From Verrucomicrobiota bacterium (lineage in GTDB: Bacteria; Verrucomicrobiota; Kiritimatiellia; CAJWTS01), in the NCBI GenBank assembly GCA_027623315.1, contig JAQBYD010000023.1, positions 1 to 53,351 of the forward strand: a stretch of DNA of 53,351 bases, given 5' to 3'. The position numbers were made by a program, and so were the translations under genes. The notes below the pieces were generated by a model. It was not told where the DNA came from, did no database searches, and saw nothing but the letters and a program-made list of their open reading frames with translations. Shown here piece by piece: positions 1 through 7,747 of this stretch; the first letter of the stretch is position 1, and each line of letters begins with the position of its first letter.

Positions 1-88
1 TACTGTGAATTGGCGAAGCCCTGTTTTGATCAAGCCTGACGGAGCTATCCGTGTTCGTAGTAGGAAAAGTGTGAGATATCCGGGCTAG
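1..88. repeat. Half copy of the palindromic repeat (right half), at the window edge
   Basis: This stretch matches the loop and right arm of the complete element at 48803-48975 with only a few mismatches, and its arm matches the copy at 9962-10034 in reverse complement. It ends in CCGGGCTAG, and the 9962 copy begins with CTAGCCCGG, so the element border is at about 88. The left half would lie outside the window. Confidence 0.9.
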
Positions 89-159
89 GACTCCGGCGCG
101 CACGCGACAACACGATCGAGGGTCATGGTCCTCGACGAATCACGAAAGGAGTAGCCGAA

Positions 160-558
160 ATGTCTTCGATACAACAATTGAAAGACCGGCAGAAGGATAT
201 CCGCAAGCAACTGGAGCGCGGCGTCAAGGCGGCGACCGCGCTTAAGAAACGCATCCAGTCGAAGGAGCGTGAGATTCAAGCCCTCAAGAAGCAGCTCGCG
301 GCCGTCGAAGGCGGTTCGGCGACAGCCATCGTCGGTGTCAAGCGGGTCCGCAACAAGATCAACCAGCGTGACCTCGTGGTCCAGATTCTTAAAGAGTCGA
401 AGAAACCTCTAAGCTTGGACGAAATCATGCAGCGCATGATCGCCAAAGGCTACAAATTCGCCTCGCAGGCGCCGAAACGCGCCCTGAGCGTGACGATCTA
501 CCCCGACAAAAAGACCTTCAAAAAGGTCGGCCGTTCCATGTTCACCCTCAAGAAGTAG
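160..558 (+). CDS. Small coiled-coil protein with HARE-HTH-like winged helix
   Basis: The 132-residue protein has two parts. Residues 1-48 are strongly charged, rich in K, R, E and Q, and read as a continuous coiled-coil helix. Residues about 63-132 resemble the HARE-HTH (HB1/ASXL) winged-helix fold: a helix leading to VVQILKES, then KPLSLDEIM, and a final strand pair ending GRSMFTLKK. HARE-HTH domains are known from chromatin proteins and bacterial restriction or sigma-like proteins and are thought to bind DNA. A role as a small DNA-binding or nucleoid protein is inferred. The start is well supported by GGAG about ten bases before ATG. No partner gene is visible upstream, where the repeat begins. 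It converges with the glycosyltransferase downstream. Confidence 0.75.
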   Translation: MSSIQQLKDRQKDIRKQLERGVKAATALKKRIQSKEREIQALKKQLAAVEGGSATAIVGVKRVRNKINQRDLVVQILKESKKPLSLDEIMQRMIAKGYKFASQAPKRALSVTIYPDKKTFKKVGRSMFTLKK

Positions 559-585
559 TCACTCGCCACCCGCCACTTCCTCGAG

Positions 586-1545
586 CTACGTCTCGCAGCG
601 CGGGTACTCCGCCTTCTTGTGGTAGACCATCATCCGCTCCTGGTTCAGCCGAATCCGCTTTAACATCTCGCCGACGATGCCGGTCACAAGGATCAGCGTC
701 CCCATGCCGATCAGACCTGCCGCCGTAAAGCCCATCCAGATGTGCGGCGAAAAGGAACCGACAATCAGACGGTGCAGGAAGAAAAGAATCATCAGCACCC
801 CGCCAAGGCCCATGAAAGGCAGCGCGATCCAGCCGAAGAAATAGAGGGGCCAGTAATCGCGGTAGGTGTGCAGGATGATTTTCATCGCGCGCCAGCCATA
901 CTGCCAAACGTTCGGCGCGACCTTGGATTCCCCATGCTCGCGTACCCCCTCGACGCGCAGTGGTATCTCCTCGATGCGAACACCCTTGATTGCGAGATCC
1001 AGGATTGATTCCTGGGTATAGGTGAAACTTCCCCACAGGTTGAGCTGGAGTGCCGCATCACGCGTGTAGGCGCGGAATCCGCATGAGACGTCGTGAAATC
1101 GACGTCCGGCGATTCCACTGATGATGCGGCTCATCATGCGGTTGCCCCAGAGCTTGACCCCGGGCATTTCCGGCACGAGCGCCGGATCCTTGAACCGGGA
1201 TGCCGTCGCAAAGTCTGCACGATCCTGCACGAGTGGTTCGATCAGGGTCGGTATATCGGCCGGATCAAATTGGCCATCCGCGTCGATATTGACGATGACG
1301 TCCGCGCCGGAGCGCAGCGCCGCGACGAGACCCGTTTGAAACGTCTGCCCCACCCCCATGTTCTCGCTGTGCGACACGACCTGGGCGCCCTTCTCACGCG
1401 CGATCTCCGCAGTGCGGTCCGTGCACCCGTCGTCCACGACGACAACCATCAGGTCGAGTTGATCGCGATGCGCCAGACACCCCTCAATCACGGCTCCAAT
1501 CGTCGGCTCTTCATTGAACGCGGGAATAATGACTGCTATCTTCAT
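586..1545 (-). CDS. Family 2 glycosyltransferase, polyprenyl-phosphate sugar synthase type, with C-terminal membrane segments
   Basis: The protein (319 residues) opens with IIPAFNEE and carries VVDDG at 36-40 and DADGQF at 88-93, the nucleotide-sugar and metal-binding motifs of GT-A enzymes. The later SCGFRAY stretch is typical of the DPM1/GtrB-like branch, which moves a sugar from a nucleotide donor onto a polyprenyl phosphate at the inner membrane. Two hydrophobic segments follow at about 232-260 and 270-295, as in GtrB-like members that anchor themselves. A strong AAGGAG precedes the ATG. No flippase or polymer-assembly genes sit next to it, so the sugar and final product cannot be told. 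Transcription converges on the HARE-HTH gene, 27 bases away. Confidence 0.88.
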   Translation of the reverse strand: MKIAVIIPAFNEEPTIGAVIEGCLAHRDQLDLMVVVVDDGCTDRTAEIAREKGAQVVSHSENMGVGQTFQTGLVAALRSGADVIVNIDADGQFDPADIPTLIEPLVQDRADFATASRFKDPALVPEMPGVKLWGNRMMSRIISGIAGRRFHDVSCGFRAYTRDAALQLNLWGSFTYTQESILDLAIKGVRIEEIPLRVEGVREHGESKVAPNVWQYGWRAMKIILHTYRDYWPLYFFGWIALPFMGLGGVLMILFFLHRLIVGSFSPHIWMGFTAAGLIGMGTLILVTGIVGEMLKRIRLNQERMMVYHKKAEYPRCET

Positions 1546-1610
1546 AATGCTCGCTCCTTGGAGAGCGCCCCGATCCTAGGGCCCTATCCGCGTACCGTCA
1601 ATTCAGGCTA

Positions 1611-1645
1611 GTGCTCGTGACCGTGATCGTAATCGTAATCGTGGA
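1611..1645. repeat. Short simple repeat of CGTGAT/CGTAAT hexamers
   Basis: Between the glycosyltransferase start and the next gene, six-base units of the form CGTRAT are repeated about four times (CGTGAC, CGTGAT, CGTAAT, CGTAAT, CGTGG). It looks like a bacterial microsatellite. The rest of 1546-1744 shows nothing else. Confidence 0.55.
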
Positions 1646-1744
1646 GCGGCCTATGTTCATGGAACGCACCTGACCTGGTCCATTCTCTGATGCAGGCGAT
1701 CGTACGCCGTTTCCGGCGTCAGCAGAAATCTGCGCCGCAAGGGC

Positions 1745-3244
1745 CTAACCGGGGCCGTATCCGGCGTGGAAGTCGTGCATGCGCTGAGCTTCCTGCTTGC
1801 GGACATGATCAAGCGCGAGCTTCGGGATCGTCCACCGCGGGCCCTCGTCAGGCGATCCCTGGCAGTGTTCCTGGACGACCCGGTAGAGAAATTTGAATGC
1901 ATCTCGCGGGTGCATCATCTGCCCCAGCGCCTCGCTCAATTCAGCAGCCGTGACCCCTTCGTCGAATAGATCCGTCAGCTTCTTGACCGGGCTTTCGGTC
2001 TCGACGCATCCGAGCAGGCGCTGCGTACAGATATCGTAGAGGCTTGACCCGGACCAGGTAAGTCGCTCGATCATATTCTGCTTGTCCAGACGCGCCTTCT
2101 GGTAGAATTCGGCGTCTTCCTTCTTGAGTAAGTGCCCGAGCTCGATGGGCAGTAGAAGCTTGAGCCCCATGCCCTCCTGCTGAAGGAACTTGTTATTCAA
2201 AAGCGGCCAGACAATCTTGCGCATACGCTCAGGATCCCCGTTCACAAGCGAGGGTTCATCGACACGATCCACGAGGACCACCGTCTTCTTGAACCCGATC
2301 TCAGAGAGGATAGCGTGCAAGCGGGCGAAAAGGTTGAAGCGGCTGTCCTGGCTGTCGGGAACCGGCAGGGGTAGAGGACGCAGATCTGCGGCGGAGAGAT
2401 GGCCGAGCTTTCGAGTCAGTTCGCCCGGAAGCCATTCTATCACCCGCGTCTCCTTGTCGACTTGCCGCTGCAAGCGCCGGATCCTCAGGGCTTCGGCAAA
2501 CCACTTCACGAGCGCGGCTATCGAGATCACACCACTGGCCGAGGCCAGCAGTCCGAGCGCGAGCGCGTTATCCGACATCACCACAAGCAGCAGGCTAATC
2601 AGAAGCCCGAGGCACGCAAAGGCCAGGCCCATGCTGAAGAGAAATCGCAGGGAGATCTTTCGGCCGACGCGCAGGGCGCTGATCACCTTGTTCCATCGGG
2701 TCACCGGATCGCCGGAGCGCGGCTGATCGTACAACGCGGCCAGCAACGCGAGATCGACACGCTGCTGTCTGTCCATCCTGCGCAGCCGTGCGCGCTGCTT
2801 GCGGGCGCTGGGAATATCGAGATCATCACCGGTCAGAAAATCGGTCAGCCGGGTCGTGATCAGGGAGAGGATGGCGTCCATATGGTCCGCCAGGCGGATC
2901 TCCACCATCTCGTCTTTCTTCTTGCGCGAATGGTGCTGAAGCCGGTCCAGGATTGGATTCAGATCGTCATAGAGCACGACCCACACGGCCTCGTCGGGAT
3001 TATCCTGGTTGTGCTTGCGCAGCTTGTTCTCGATCATCAGGCGAATCGCGGTCTTTCCGCTGCCCTTCTCACCGAAAACAACCGACGTGCCCGAGTGCGC
3101 CGGTGAACCGTAGATTTTCTCGAAATCCGGATGCGCAATAGCGCCTTCCATGATCCGCTCGTAGACGTCGTCGCTACGCGCCTCCTCCGCCTTAAAAGGA
3201 TTCTCGCGGATACCCCAATGCTTCAGAAATAACTCAATATTCAT
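1745..3244 (-). CDS. KAP-like P-loop ATPase with two membrane segments between Walker A and Walker B
   Basis: Using the ATG at 3244, preceded by AAGGGG, the protein has 499 residues. The N-terminus (LKHWGIRENPFKAEE) resembles the opening of ExeA/Orc-type AAA+ proteins. Walker A is GEKGSGKT at 58-65. Two hydrophobic segments occupy about 199-223 and 226-250. Walker B-like TVVLVDRVDE lies at about 321-330. A membrane hairpin placed between Walker A and Walker B is the hallmark of KAP NTPases, so the ATPase would face the cytoplasm while anchored in the membrane. An upstream in-frame start at 3310 lacks a ribosome binding site. The gene lies downstream of an unknown membrane protein on the same strand, 192 bases apart, and they may act together. 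The substrate is unknown. Confidence 0.75.
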   Translation of the reverse strand: MNIELFLKHWGIRENPFKAEEARSDDVYERIMEGAIAHPDFEKIYGSPAHSGTSVVFGEKGSGKTAIRLMIENKLRKHNQDNPDEAVWVVLYDDLNPILDRLQHHSRKKKDEMVEIRLADHMDAILSLITTRLTDFLTGDDLDIPSARKQRARLRRMDRQQRVDLALLAALYDQPRSGDPVTRWNKVISALRVGRKISLRFLFSMGLAFACLGLLISLLLVVMSDNALALGLLASASGVISIAALVKWFAEALRIRRLQRQVDKETRVIEWLPGELTRKLGHLSAADLRPLPLPVPDSQDSRFNLFARLHAILSEIGFKKTVVLVDRVDEPSLVNGDPERMRKIVWPLLNNKFLQQEGMGLKLLLPIELGHLLKKEDAEFYQKARLDKQNMIERLTWSGSSLYDICTQRLLGCVETESPVKKLTDLFDEGVTAAELSEALGQMMHPRDAFKFLYRVVQEHCQGSPDEGPRWTIPKLALDHVRKQEAQRMHDFHAGYGPG

Positions 3245-3436
3245 ACGATGCCCCTTGTCTAGAAGTACACTGAAATTGAGGGTTATGCCGCACTTTCGCC
3301 CACACCGCAAGCACGGCGTTGGCTTGAGTTAGCCATGAATCCGGTGCCGCCCCTTGACCTGCCGATTGCGGACCCAAGGTCTCAGCCAGGGCGGTGTTAG
3401 CGACGAAGTATTTCAGGAGGGGTCGCTGCTCAGCAT

Positions 3437-4888
3437 CTACTCAACTTCGCCCGGTGCGCGGAATCCCGCGGGATCCCAAGCCACCCCGTTCTTCGAGGCC
3501 GATTTGAGCCGCCACCAGTAGGAGGTCCCGTTCTGGGTCACGTTGACAAGATCACCCGGATAGTGGAGATCGCTTCCGATCAGCACAACGTATCCTCCAT
3601 CGTCGGACTTCATCACGCCGGACACCTTGAGTTTCTTATGGGCGGAGCGCCACTCACCTGCCGTGCCGCCCTGCGTCAGGCCCTGTAGGCCCTCGTGCTC
3701 GTCATAGGTCGTCAGACGTACCGACACGGCAGGCTCTGCAGAGTCCCCGCCGGAATCCGCCCACGCGATCTGGTCAGGTTTCGCGGACCACTCCGAATCG
3801 ATCATGGTTTCACTGGGCGCCTCGGATTCGACATCGGGTACGATCGAGAATCCGGACTTGGACGCGCTCGCACCTGCGGCGCGGCCCGTGCCCGTCGTGC
3901 TGCGCGTCGCCTCCGTGGTACGCGTCGCCCCCTCCGTAGCGGGACCTCGGCGATCAACGCCCTGAGCCGGACCCGAATTCCGGGAGACGCCCCGCGCGAG
4001 TTCCTCGATCGACGTTTCTGAATGGCCCGGTATCGAGGAATCCGGCAGCGACGACTTGGAACCGGACATGCGCTCGGCCGTGATCTTCTCGCGATACTTG
4101 AGCATCGCCTCTTCACGATCTTCCTCCGATCCGGCGTCCTGCGCCGCCTTGATTCCCTTCAGCAAGCTCATGCCACCGTCGAATTGCGTGCTTATTTCCT
4201 TCAGACTCCCGGTCAGATTAATCTCCCCGCCATAGCTGTTGCCGTCCATGAGGTCACCATACCCCGCCTCTTCCATCAACCGCTGTCGCTCACGTTGCTC
4301 CTTCAAGATCGCGCCGAGCCCCGTCTGCAACTTCTCGCGCGCTTTCTTGCGGGTCACCATATCGGTTATCTTCCCACGTGCAGCGTCCATGCTGCGGTGA
4401 AACTGAGCGATGGCTTCGGCAAACGAGGGGCGATGGTCGGGTACGCCGGCGTCCCGATCCAGCATGCGGTGAAACTGGACGGTCAATCGAGTGCGCTGTG
4501 GCGCCAGCGCATCGGCACCGCGGCCAAGACCGATCACGACAATGGAGAAGACGACCAGGAAGATGGCGGCCACCTTGTGCGCCACGTCCCAGTCGATCCT
4601 GCAGAGAGGTTTGGTGAAAAGAAACAGTACCGGGATCACCGACACCACGGTCAGTTCCCCGAACATACGACCATGCTTGTCGTCGGCCAGCCACCAGACC
4701 AGGGTTGCAAAGACCACGAGCAAAACCGTACCCGTCTTGCGGACCTCGGCCGGAAGATCCGCCATACGGTACACGAGCATCAGCAGGATGACCGTGTTCA
4801 GGACCAGGCCGAGCAGGATTCGGCCGACATCGATTAGGTAGCTTGTGTCCAGTTGAATTCCTCGTTCCTGCCTGCGAGTGTACTCCAC
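3437..4888 (-). CDS. Unknown integral membrane protein with long soluble C-terminal part
   Basis: I do not recognise a family. The first 125 residues hold four hydrophobic segments (about 21-41, 51-68, 78-94, 104-122). A charged helical stretch (about 125-270) is followed by a low-complexity linker rich in S, T, R and G (about 270-350). The end (about 420-480) reads like a compact beta domain, with SGVMKSDDGGYVVLIGSDL and a WW pair, perhaps SH3-like. Start choice is unsure: GTG at 4888 gives 483 residues but has no close ribosome binding site, whereas a CGAGGA box lies just ahead of an in-frame CTG near residue 13. It precedes the KAP-like ATPase on the same strand, which suggests a shared role at the inner membrane. 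Confidence 0.6.
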   Translation of the reverse strand: MEYTRRQERGIQLDTSYLIDVGRILLGLVLNTVILLMLVYRMADLPAEVRKTGTVLLVVFATLVWWLADDKHGRMFGELTVVSVIPVLFLFTKPLCRIDWDVAHKVAAIFLVVFSIVVIGLGRGADALAPQRTRLTVQFHRMLDRDAGVPDHRPSFAEAIAQFHRSMDAARGKITDMVTRKKAREKLQTGLGAILKEQRERQRLMEEAGYGDLMDGNSYGGEINLTGSLKEISTQFDGGMSLLKGIKAAQDAGSEEDREEAMLKYREKITAERMSGSKSSLPDSSIPGHSETSIEELARGVSRNSGPAQGVDRRGPATEGATRTTEATRSTTGTGRAAGASASKSGFSIVPDVESEAPSETMIDSEWSAKPDQIAWADSGGDSAEPAVSVRLTTYDEHEGLQGLTQGGTAGEWRSAHKKLKVSGVMKSDDGGYVVLIGSDLHYPGDLVNVTQNGTSYWWRLKSASKNGVAWDPAGFRAPGEVE

Positions 4889-4939
4889 GCAATCCCGATC
4901 ATGAACTAGTTTCTCCAGGAGCCTGACGGATCGGTTAGA

Positions 4940-6265
4940 TCAGGCAAGCGAGAGCATCTCGAGCAACCCGCGCGCGTAGTCGGGCAACATGGGATCGCGA
5001 GCGCCCATGCTCAGCACGACGTCGCCCGGCTCCAACCCGTGCACGATCCGCCGCATGGCCGCGTCGTCGTTTTCGGCGACTTCTGCTTCCACTCCACGCC
5101 GGCACAGATCCGCGACAAACGGCCCGGAACTGACGGTTCGATCCGCCGTTCCGCCCGCGTAGAAGACCGGGCGCACGAAAACCCGGTCGCGCGCGCGCGA
5201 TAGACCTTCAAACTCATCCAACAGCTCGTCGTACATGTGAGCCAGGGGTCCGTAGCCGTGCGGTTGCCAGATCCCAACGACACGCTTGGCAAACACACGA
5301 ACCGCCTTCCATGCCGCCGCAATCTTGGCCGGATTGTGCGCGTAATCGTCGAAGACGCTGACGCTACGCACCTGCCCGACGTTTTCAAGCCGTCGATGCA
5401 CGCCGCCAAACGACTTCAGAGCCGCTGCGATGTCGCCGGGCGTGTATCCCATTCGCTCCGTCATCAGGACGGCTTGCAATGCATTCCGCACGTTGTGCTC
5501 CCCGATCAAGGCGAGCGAGAAACGGGTGTCCGCGTACGTGAATTCGATCCCGCCCGCGGAGCACGTGATCGCACTGTGGCCCAGTGCGGCGTCGAGATCG
5601 GCGTCCGTCACCGGGGCGGTCGCAGTCTGATCCGTGAAGGTCTTAAACATCGACTCCAACTCGTCGAGTTCGAAGTGATCCTTCGAAACATTCGTGATGA
5701 TCGCCCACTCGGGATGAAACCTCAGGAGCGAGCGGTCGCTCTCATCTGCTTCCACGACCCACAAGTCAGATTGCCCCAACCGCACATTGCCCACGGCGCG
5801 CTCGCTCATCCAGTCGATCACCGAACCCCCATTGACGACCGTTGGGTCCGCTCCAAGTTCGGTCAGGATCCAGCCGGCAAGCGCCGTGACGGTTGTCTTT
5901 CCCGACGTCCCCGTGACGGCCAGGCATCGCCCCTGGCCGGCCAACTCGGCCAAAATTTCCGCGCGGTGACGTACCGAGACGCCGAATCGCTGAGCCGCGA
6001 CCAGGTCGGGATTGTCATCCTCAATCGCCGTGCTCACCACAACGATATCGGTTTGATCGGTTACGCCACTGCCATCCTGGCAGCAGAGCCTGACGCCGGC
6101 GCCCTTGAGCTGTCGGAAGACCGGGACACCCGAGGCTGTATCGTAGGCGCGATCGGAACCGCTCACGCGATGCCCCGTCGCCGCCAGCACCTGCGCCACG
6201 GCGCTCATGCCGATACCGCCGACACCACATAAATGATAGGAGCGTTTATCCGGGCTCGAGTCCAT
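4940..6265 (-). CDS. murC: Mur ligase, UDP-N-acetylmuramate--L-alanine ligase type
   Basis: The enzyme is predicted to join L-alanine to UDP-N-acetylmuramate using ATP, the first peptide step of peptidoglycan synthesis in the cytoplasm. It shows GVGGIGM at 14-20 (nucleotide-sugar binding, typical of MurC/Mpl), ATP loop GTSGKTT at 119-125, EADESD, NVSKDHFEL, HNVRNALQA, GVHRRLE and DDYAHNP. The length of 441 residues is near the short end for MurC. The related ligase Mpl, which recycles murein tripeptide, cannot be excluded. The ATG at 6265 is preferred over an in-frame TTG at 6289, because a TACAAT box ends six bases before the ATG and would give a leaderless message. No other cell-wall gene is nearby. 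It is divergent from hisB. Confidence 0.82.
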   Translation of the reverse strand: MDSSPDKRSYHLCGVGGIGMSAVAQVLAATGHRVSGSDRAYDTASGVPVFRQLKGAGVRLCCQDGSGVTDQTDIVVVSTAIEDDNPDLVAAQRFGVSVRHRAEILAELAGQGRCLAVTGTSGKTTVTALAGWILTELGADPTVVNGGSVIDWMSERAVGNVRLGQSDLWVVEADESDRSLLRFHPEWAIITNVSKDHFELDELESMFKTFTDQTATAPVTDADLDAALGHSAITCSAGGIEFTYADTRFSLALIGEHNVRNALQAVLMTERMGYTPGDIAAALKSFGGVHRRLENVGQVRSVSVFDDYAHNPAKIAAAWKAVRVFAKRVVGIWQPHGYGPLAHMYDELLDEFEGLSRARDRVFVRPVFYAGGTADRTVSSGPFVADLCRRGVEAEVAENDDAAMRRIVHGLEPGDVVLSMGARDPMLPDYARGLLEMLSLA

Positions 6266-6271
6266 ATCGTC

Positions 6272-6277
6272 ATTGTA
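6272..6277 (-). promoter_or_regulatory. Candidate -10 box for a leaderless murC-type message
   Basis: Read on the minus strand, TACAAT matches the -10 consensus at five of six positions and is followed by exactly six bases and then the ATG. A weak TTCATA lies 17 bases upstream of it. No Shine-Dalgarno sequence is present, so transcription could begin at the start codon itself. Confidence 0.4.
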
Positions 6278-6377
6278 GTCCAAGCCCAATCAAATATGAA
6301 GCATCCGAACGAGATCCCGCTGACCGTGAATCCTACCCGACGTGTCGGCGCGAGGAGTCACGACACCCACTCCCCCC

Positions 6378-6404
6378 TTGACAGCTACGGGCGGCCGCTA
6401 GACA
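6378..6404 (+). promoter_or_regulatory. Candidate promoter of the hisB operon
   Basis: TTGACA at 6378-6383 is a perfect -35 box. TAGACA at 6399-6404 could serve as -10 with a short spacer of 15 bases. It ends nine bases before the hisB ATG and no ribosome binding site is visible, so the message may be leaderless or nearly so. Confidence 0.4.
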
Positions 6405-6413
6405 CTCGACGCC

Positions 6414-7001
6414 ATGCCACGCAAAGCCAGAATTACCCGCAAGACGAAGGAAACCGACATCACCGTCGATCTGAACATCGACGGTTCCGGCGTATACCGA
6501 AACGCGACCGGCATTCCATTTCTCGATCACATGCTCGACTTGTTGTCCAAGCACTCGCTGATCGACCTCAAGGTACGTGCCAAGGGCGATCTCAATGTCG
6601 ACTATCATCACACCGTCGAAGACGTCGGACTCGTGATCGGGCAGGCCCTGGACAAAGCCCTTGCACAGCGCGCGGGCATCACCCGCTACGGTTCGGCCCT
6701 GCTTCCGATGGACGAAGCCATGAGTCGGGTCGCGATCGATCTCGGCGGACGTCCGTTTCTCGTCTACTCGCTCGCGACGCGCACGCGCAAGATTCGCGAC
6801 TTCGACGTACAGCTGATCGAGGAATTCTTCCGGGCATTTTCGACCGCGGGACGCATGAATCTGCACATTGCTCAACTCTACGGTAAAGACGTTCACCATG
6901 CCGTGGAGTCCGTCTTCAAAGGTGTGGCGCGCGCATTGCGGCAGGCCTGCGCGAAGGACCCGCGCGTCAAAGGCGTCCCCTCCAGCAAAGGCTCCCTGTA
7001 G
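6414..7001 (+). CDS. hisB: Imidazoleglycerol-phosphate dehydratase
   Basis: This stand-alone 195-residue enzyme removes water from imidazole glycerol phosphate in histidine synthesis. Family marks are all present: GIPFLDHML (33-41), HHTVEDVG (65-72), the DLGGRPF stretch, DFDVQLIEEFF and a second histidine motif, LYGKDVHHAVES. These histidine and acidic residues form the two manganese sites known from the family. There is no phosphatase fusion of the enteric kind. It is the first gene of a same-strand run with hisA, an M16 protease and an SDR enzyme. The other his genes are elsewhere. The start is set by the family N-terminus. Confidence 0.95.
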   Translation: MPRKARITRKTKETDITVDLNIDGSGVYRNATGIPFLDHMLDLLSKHSLIDLKVRAKGDLNVDYHHTVEDVGLVIGQALDKALAQRAGITRYGSALLPMDEAMSRVAIDLGGRPFLVYSLATRTRKIRDFDVQLIEEFFRAFSTAGRMNLHIAQLYGKDVHHAVESVFKGVARALRQACAKDPRVKGVPSSKGSL

Positions 7002-7023
7002 CGGGTGCCGCGAGGATCTACAT

Positions 7024-7737
7024 ATGATCGTGATTCCCGCCATCGACCTGAAAGACGGACAATGCGTGCGCTTACGCCAGGGCCGCGCCGATGACGTCAC
7101 CGTGTATGGATCCGACCCCGTCGAAGTCGCGCAGAGGTGGGCGAACGAAGGCGCGTCGATGCTGCACATCGTGGATCTTGACGGCGCGTTCAACGGAAAG
7201 CCTGCGCATACCGACGTGATTCGGGCGATCGTGGCCCAAGTCACCATACCGATCCAGGTTGGGGGAGGAATTCGCACTGACGCCCACATCCAGGAACTTC
7301 TGGACAGTGGCGCATACCGCGCCATCCTCGGCACCCGCGCCAGCGAAGACCCCACCGCCCTACAGTCCATGGCCGCACAATATGGTTCGCGTCTCGCCGT
7401 CTCGATCGACGCGCGCGATGGGAAGGTGCAGGTCAAGGGATGGGTCGAAGCGACCGAGACCGAGGCAATCGACCTGGCCCGTCAGATGGAGAGCGCCGGT
7501 GTCAGCGCGCTTATCTATACCGACATCTCACGGGACGGCATGATGAGCGGACCCAACCTCGAAGCCATCGCAACGCTGTGTGATGCCGTGAACTGCCGGG
7601 TCATCGCATCCGGCGGGGTGACCACGACCGACGACATCGCCGCGCTGCGCGAACTGGGAAAACAGAACATGGAAGGCGTGATCGTCGGAAAAGCCCTGTA
7701 CGAGGGTACCGTTACGCTACGCGAAGCGCTTGCCTGA
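7024..7737 (+). CDS. hisA: Phosphoribosyl-formimino-AICAR ribotide isomerase
   Basis: HisA carries out the Amadori rearrangement of ProFAR to PRFAR in histidine synthesis, as a (beta/alpha)8 barrel. The 237-residue protein starts IPAIDLKDG with the catalytic Asp at position 8, has the phosphate-binding VGGGIR at about 79-84, SIDARDG with the second catalytic Asp at 129, TDISRDGM near 166-172 and ASGGV near the end. The sequence favours HisA over the related HisF (SIDARDG, WVE). The ATG lies 22 bases after the hisB stop, with GAGGATC upstream. The stop codon TGA is followed by GGAG, which serves as ribosome binding site for the next gene, so translation of the two is probably coupled. Confidence 0.95.
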   Translation: MIVIPAIDLKDGQCVRLRQGRADDVTVYGSDPVEVAQRWANEGASMLHIVDLDGAFNGKPAHTDVIRAIVAQVTIPIQVGGGIRTDAHIQELLDSGAYRAILGTRASEDPTALQSMAAQYGSRLAVSIDARDGKVQVKGWVEATETEAIDLARQMESAGVSALIYTDISRDGMMSGPNLEAIATLCDAVNCRVIASGGVTTTDDIAALRELGKQNMEGVIVGKALYEGTVTLREALA

Positions 7738-7747
7738 GGAGATCTTC

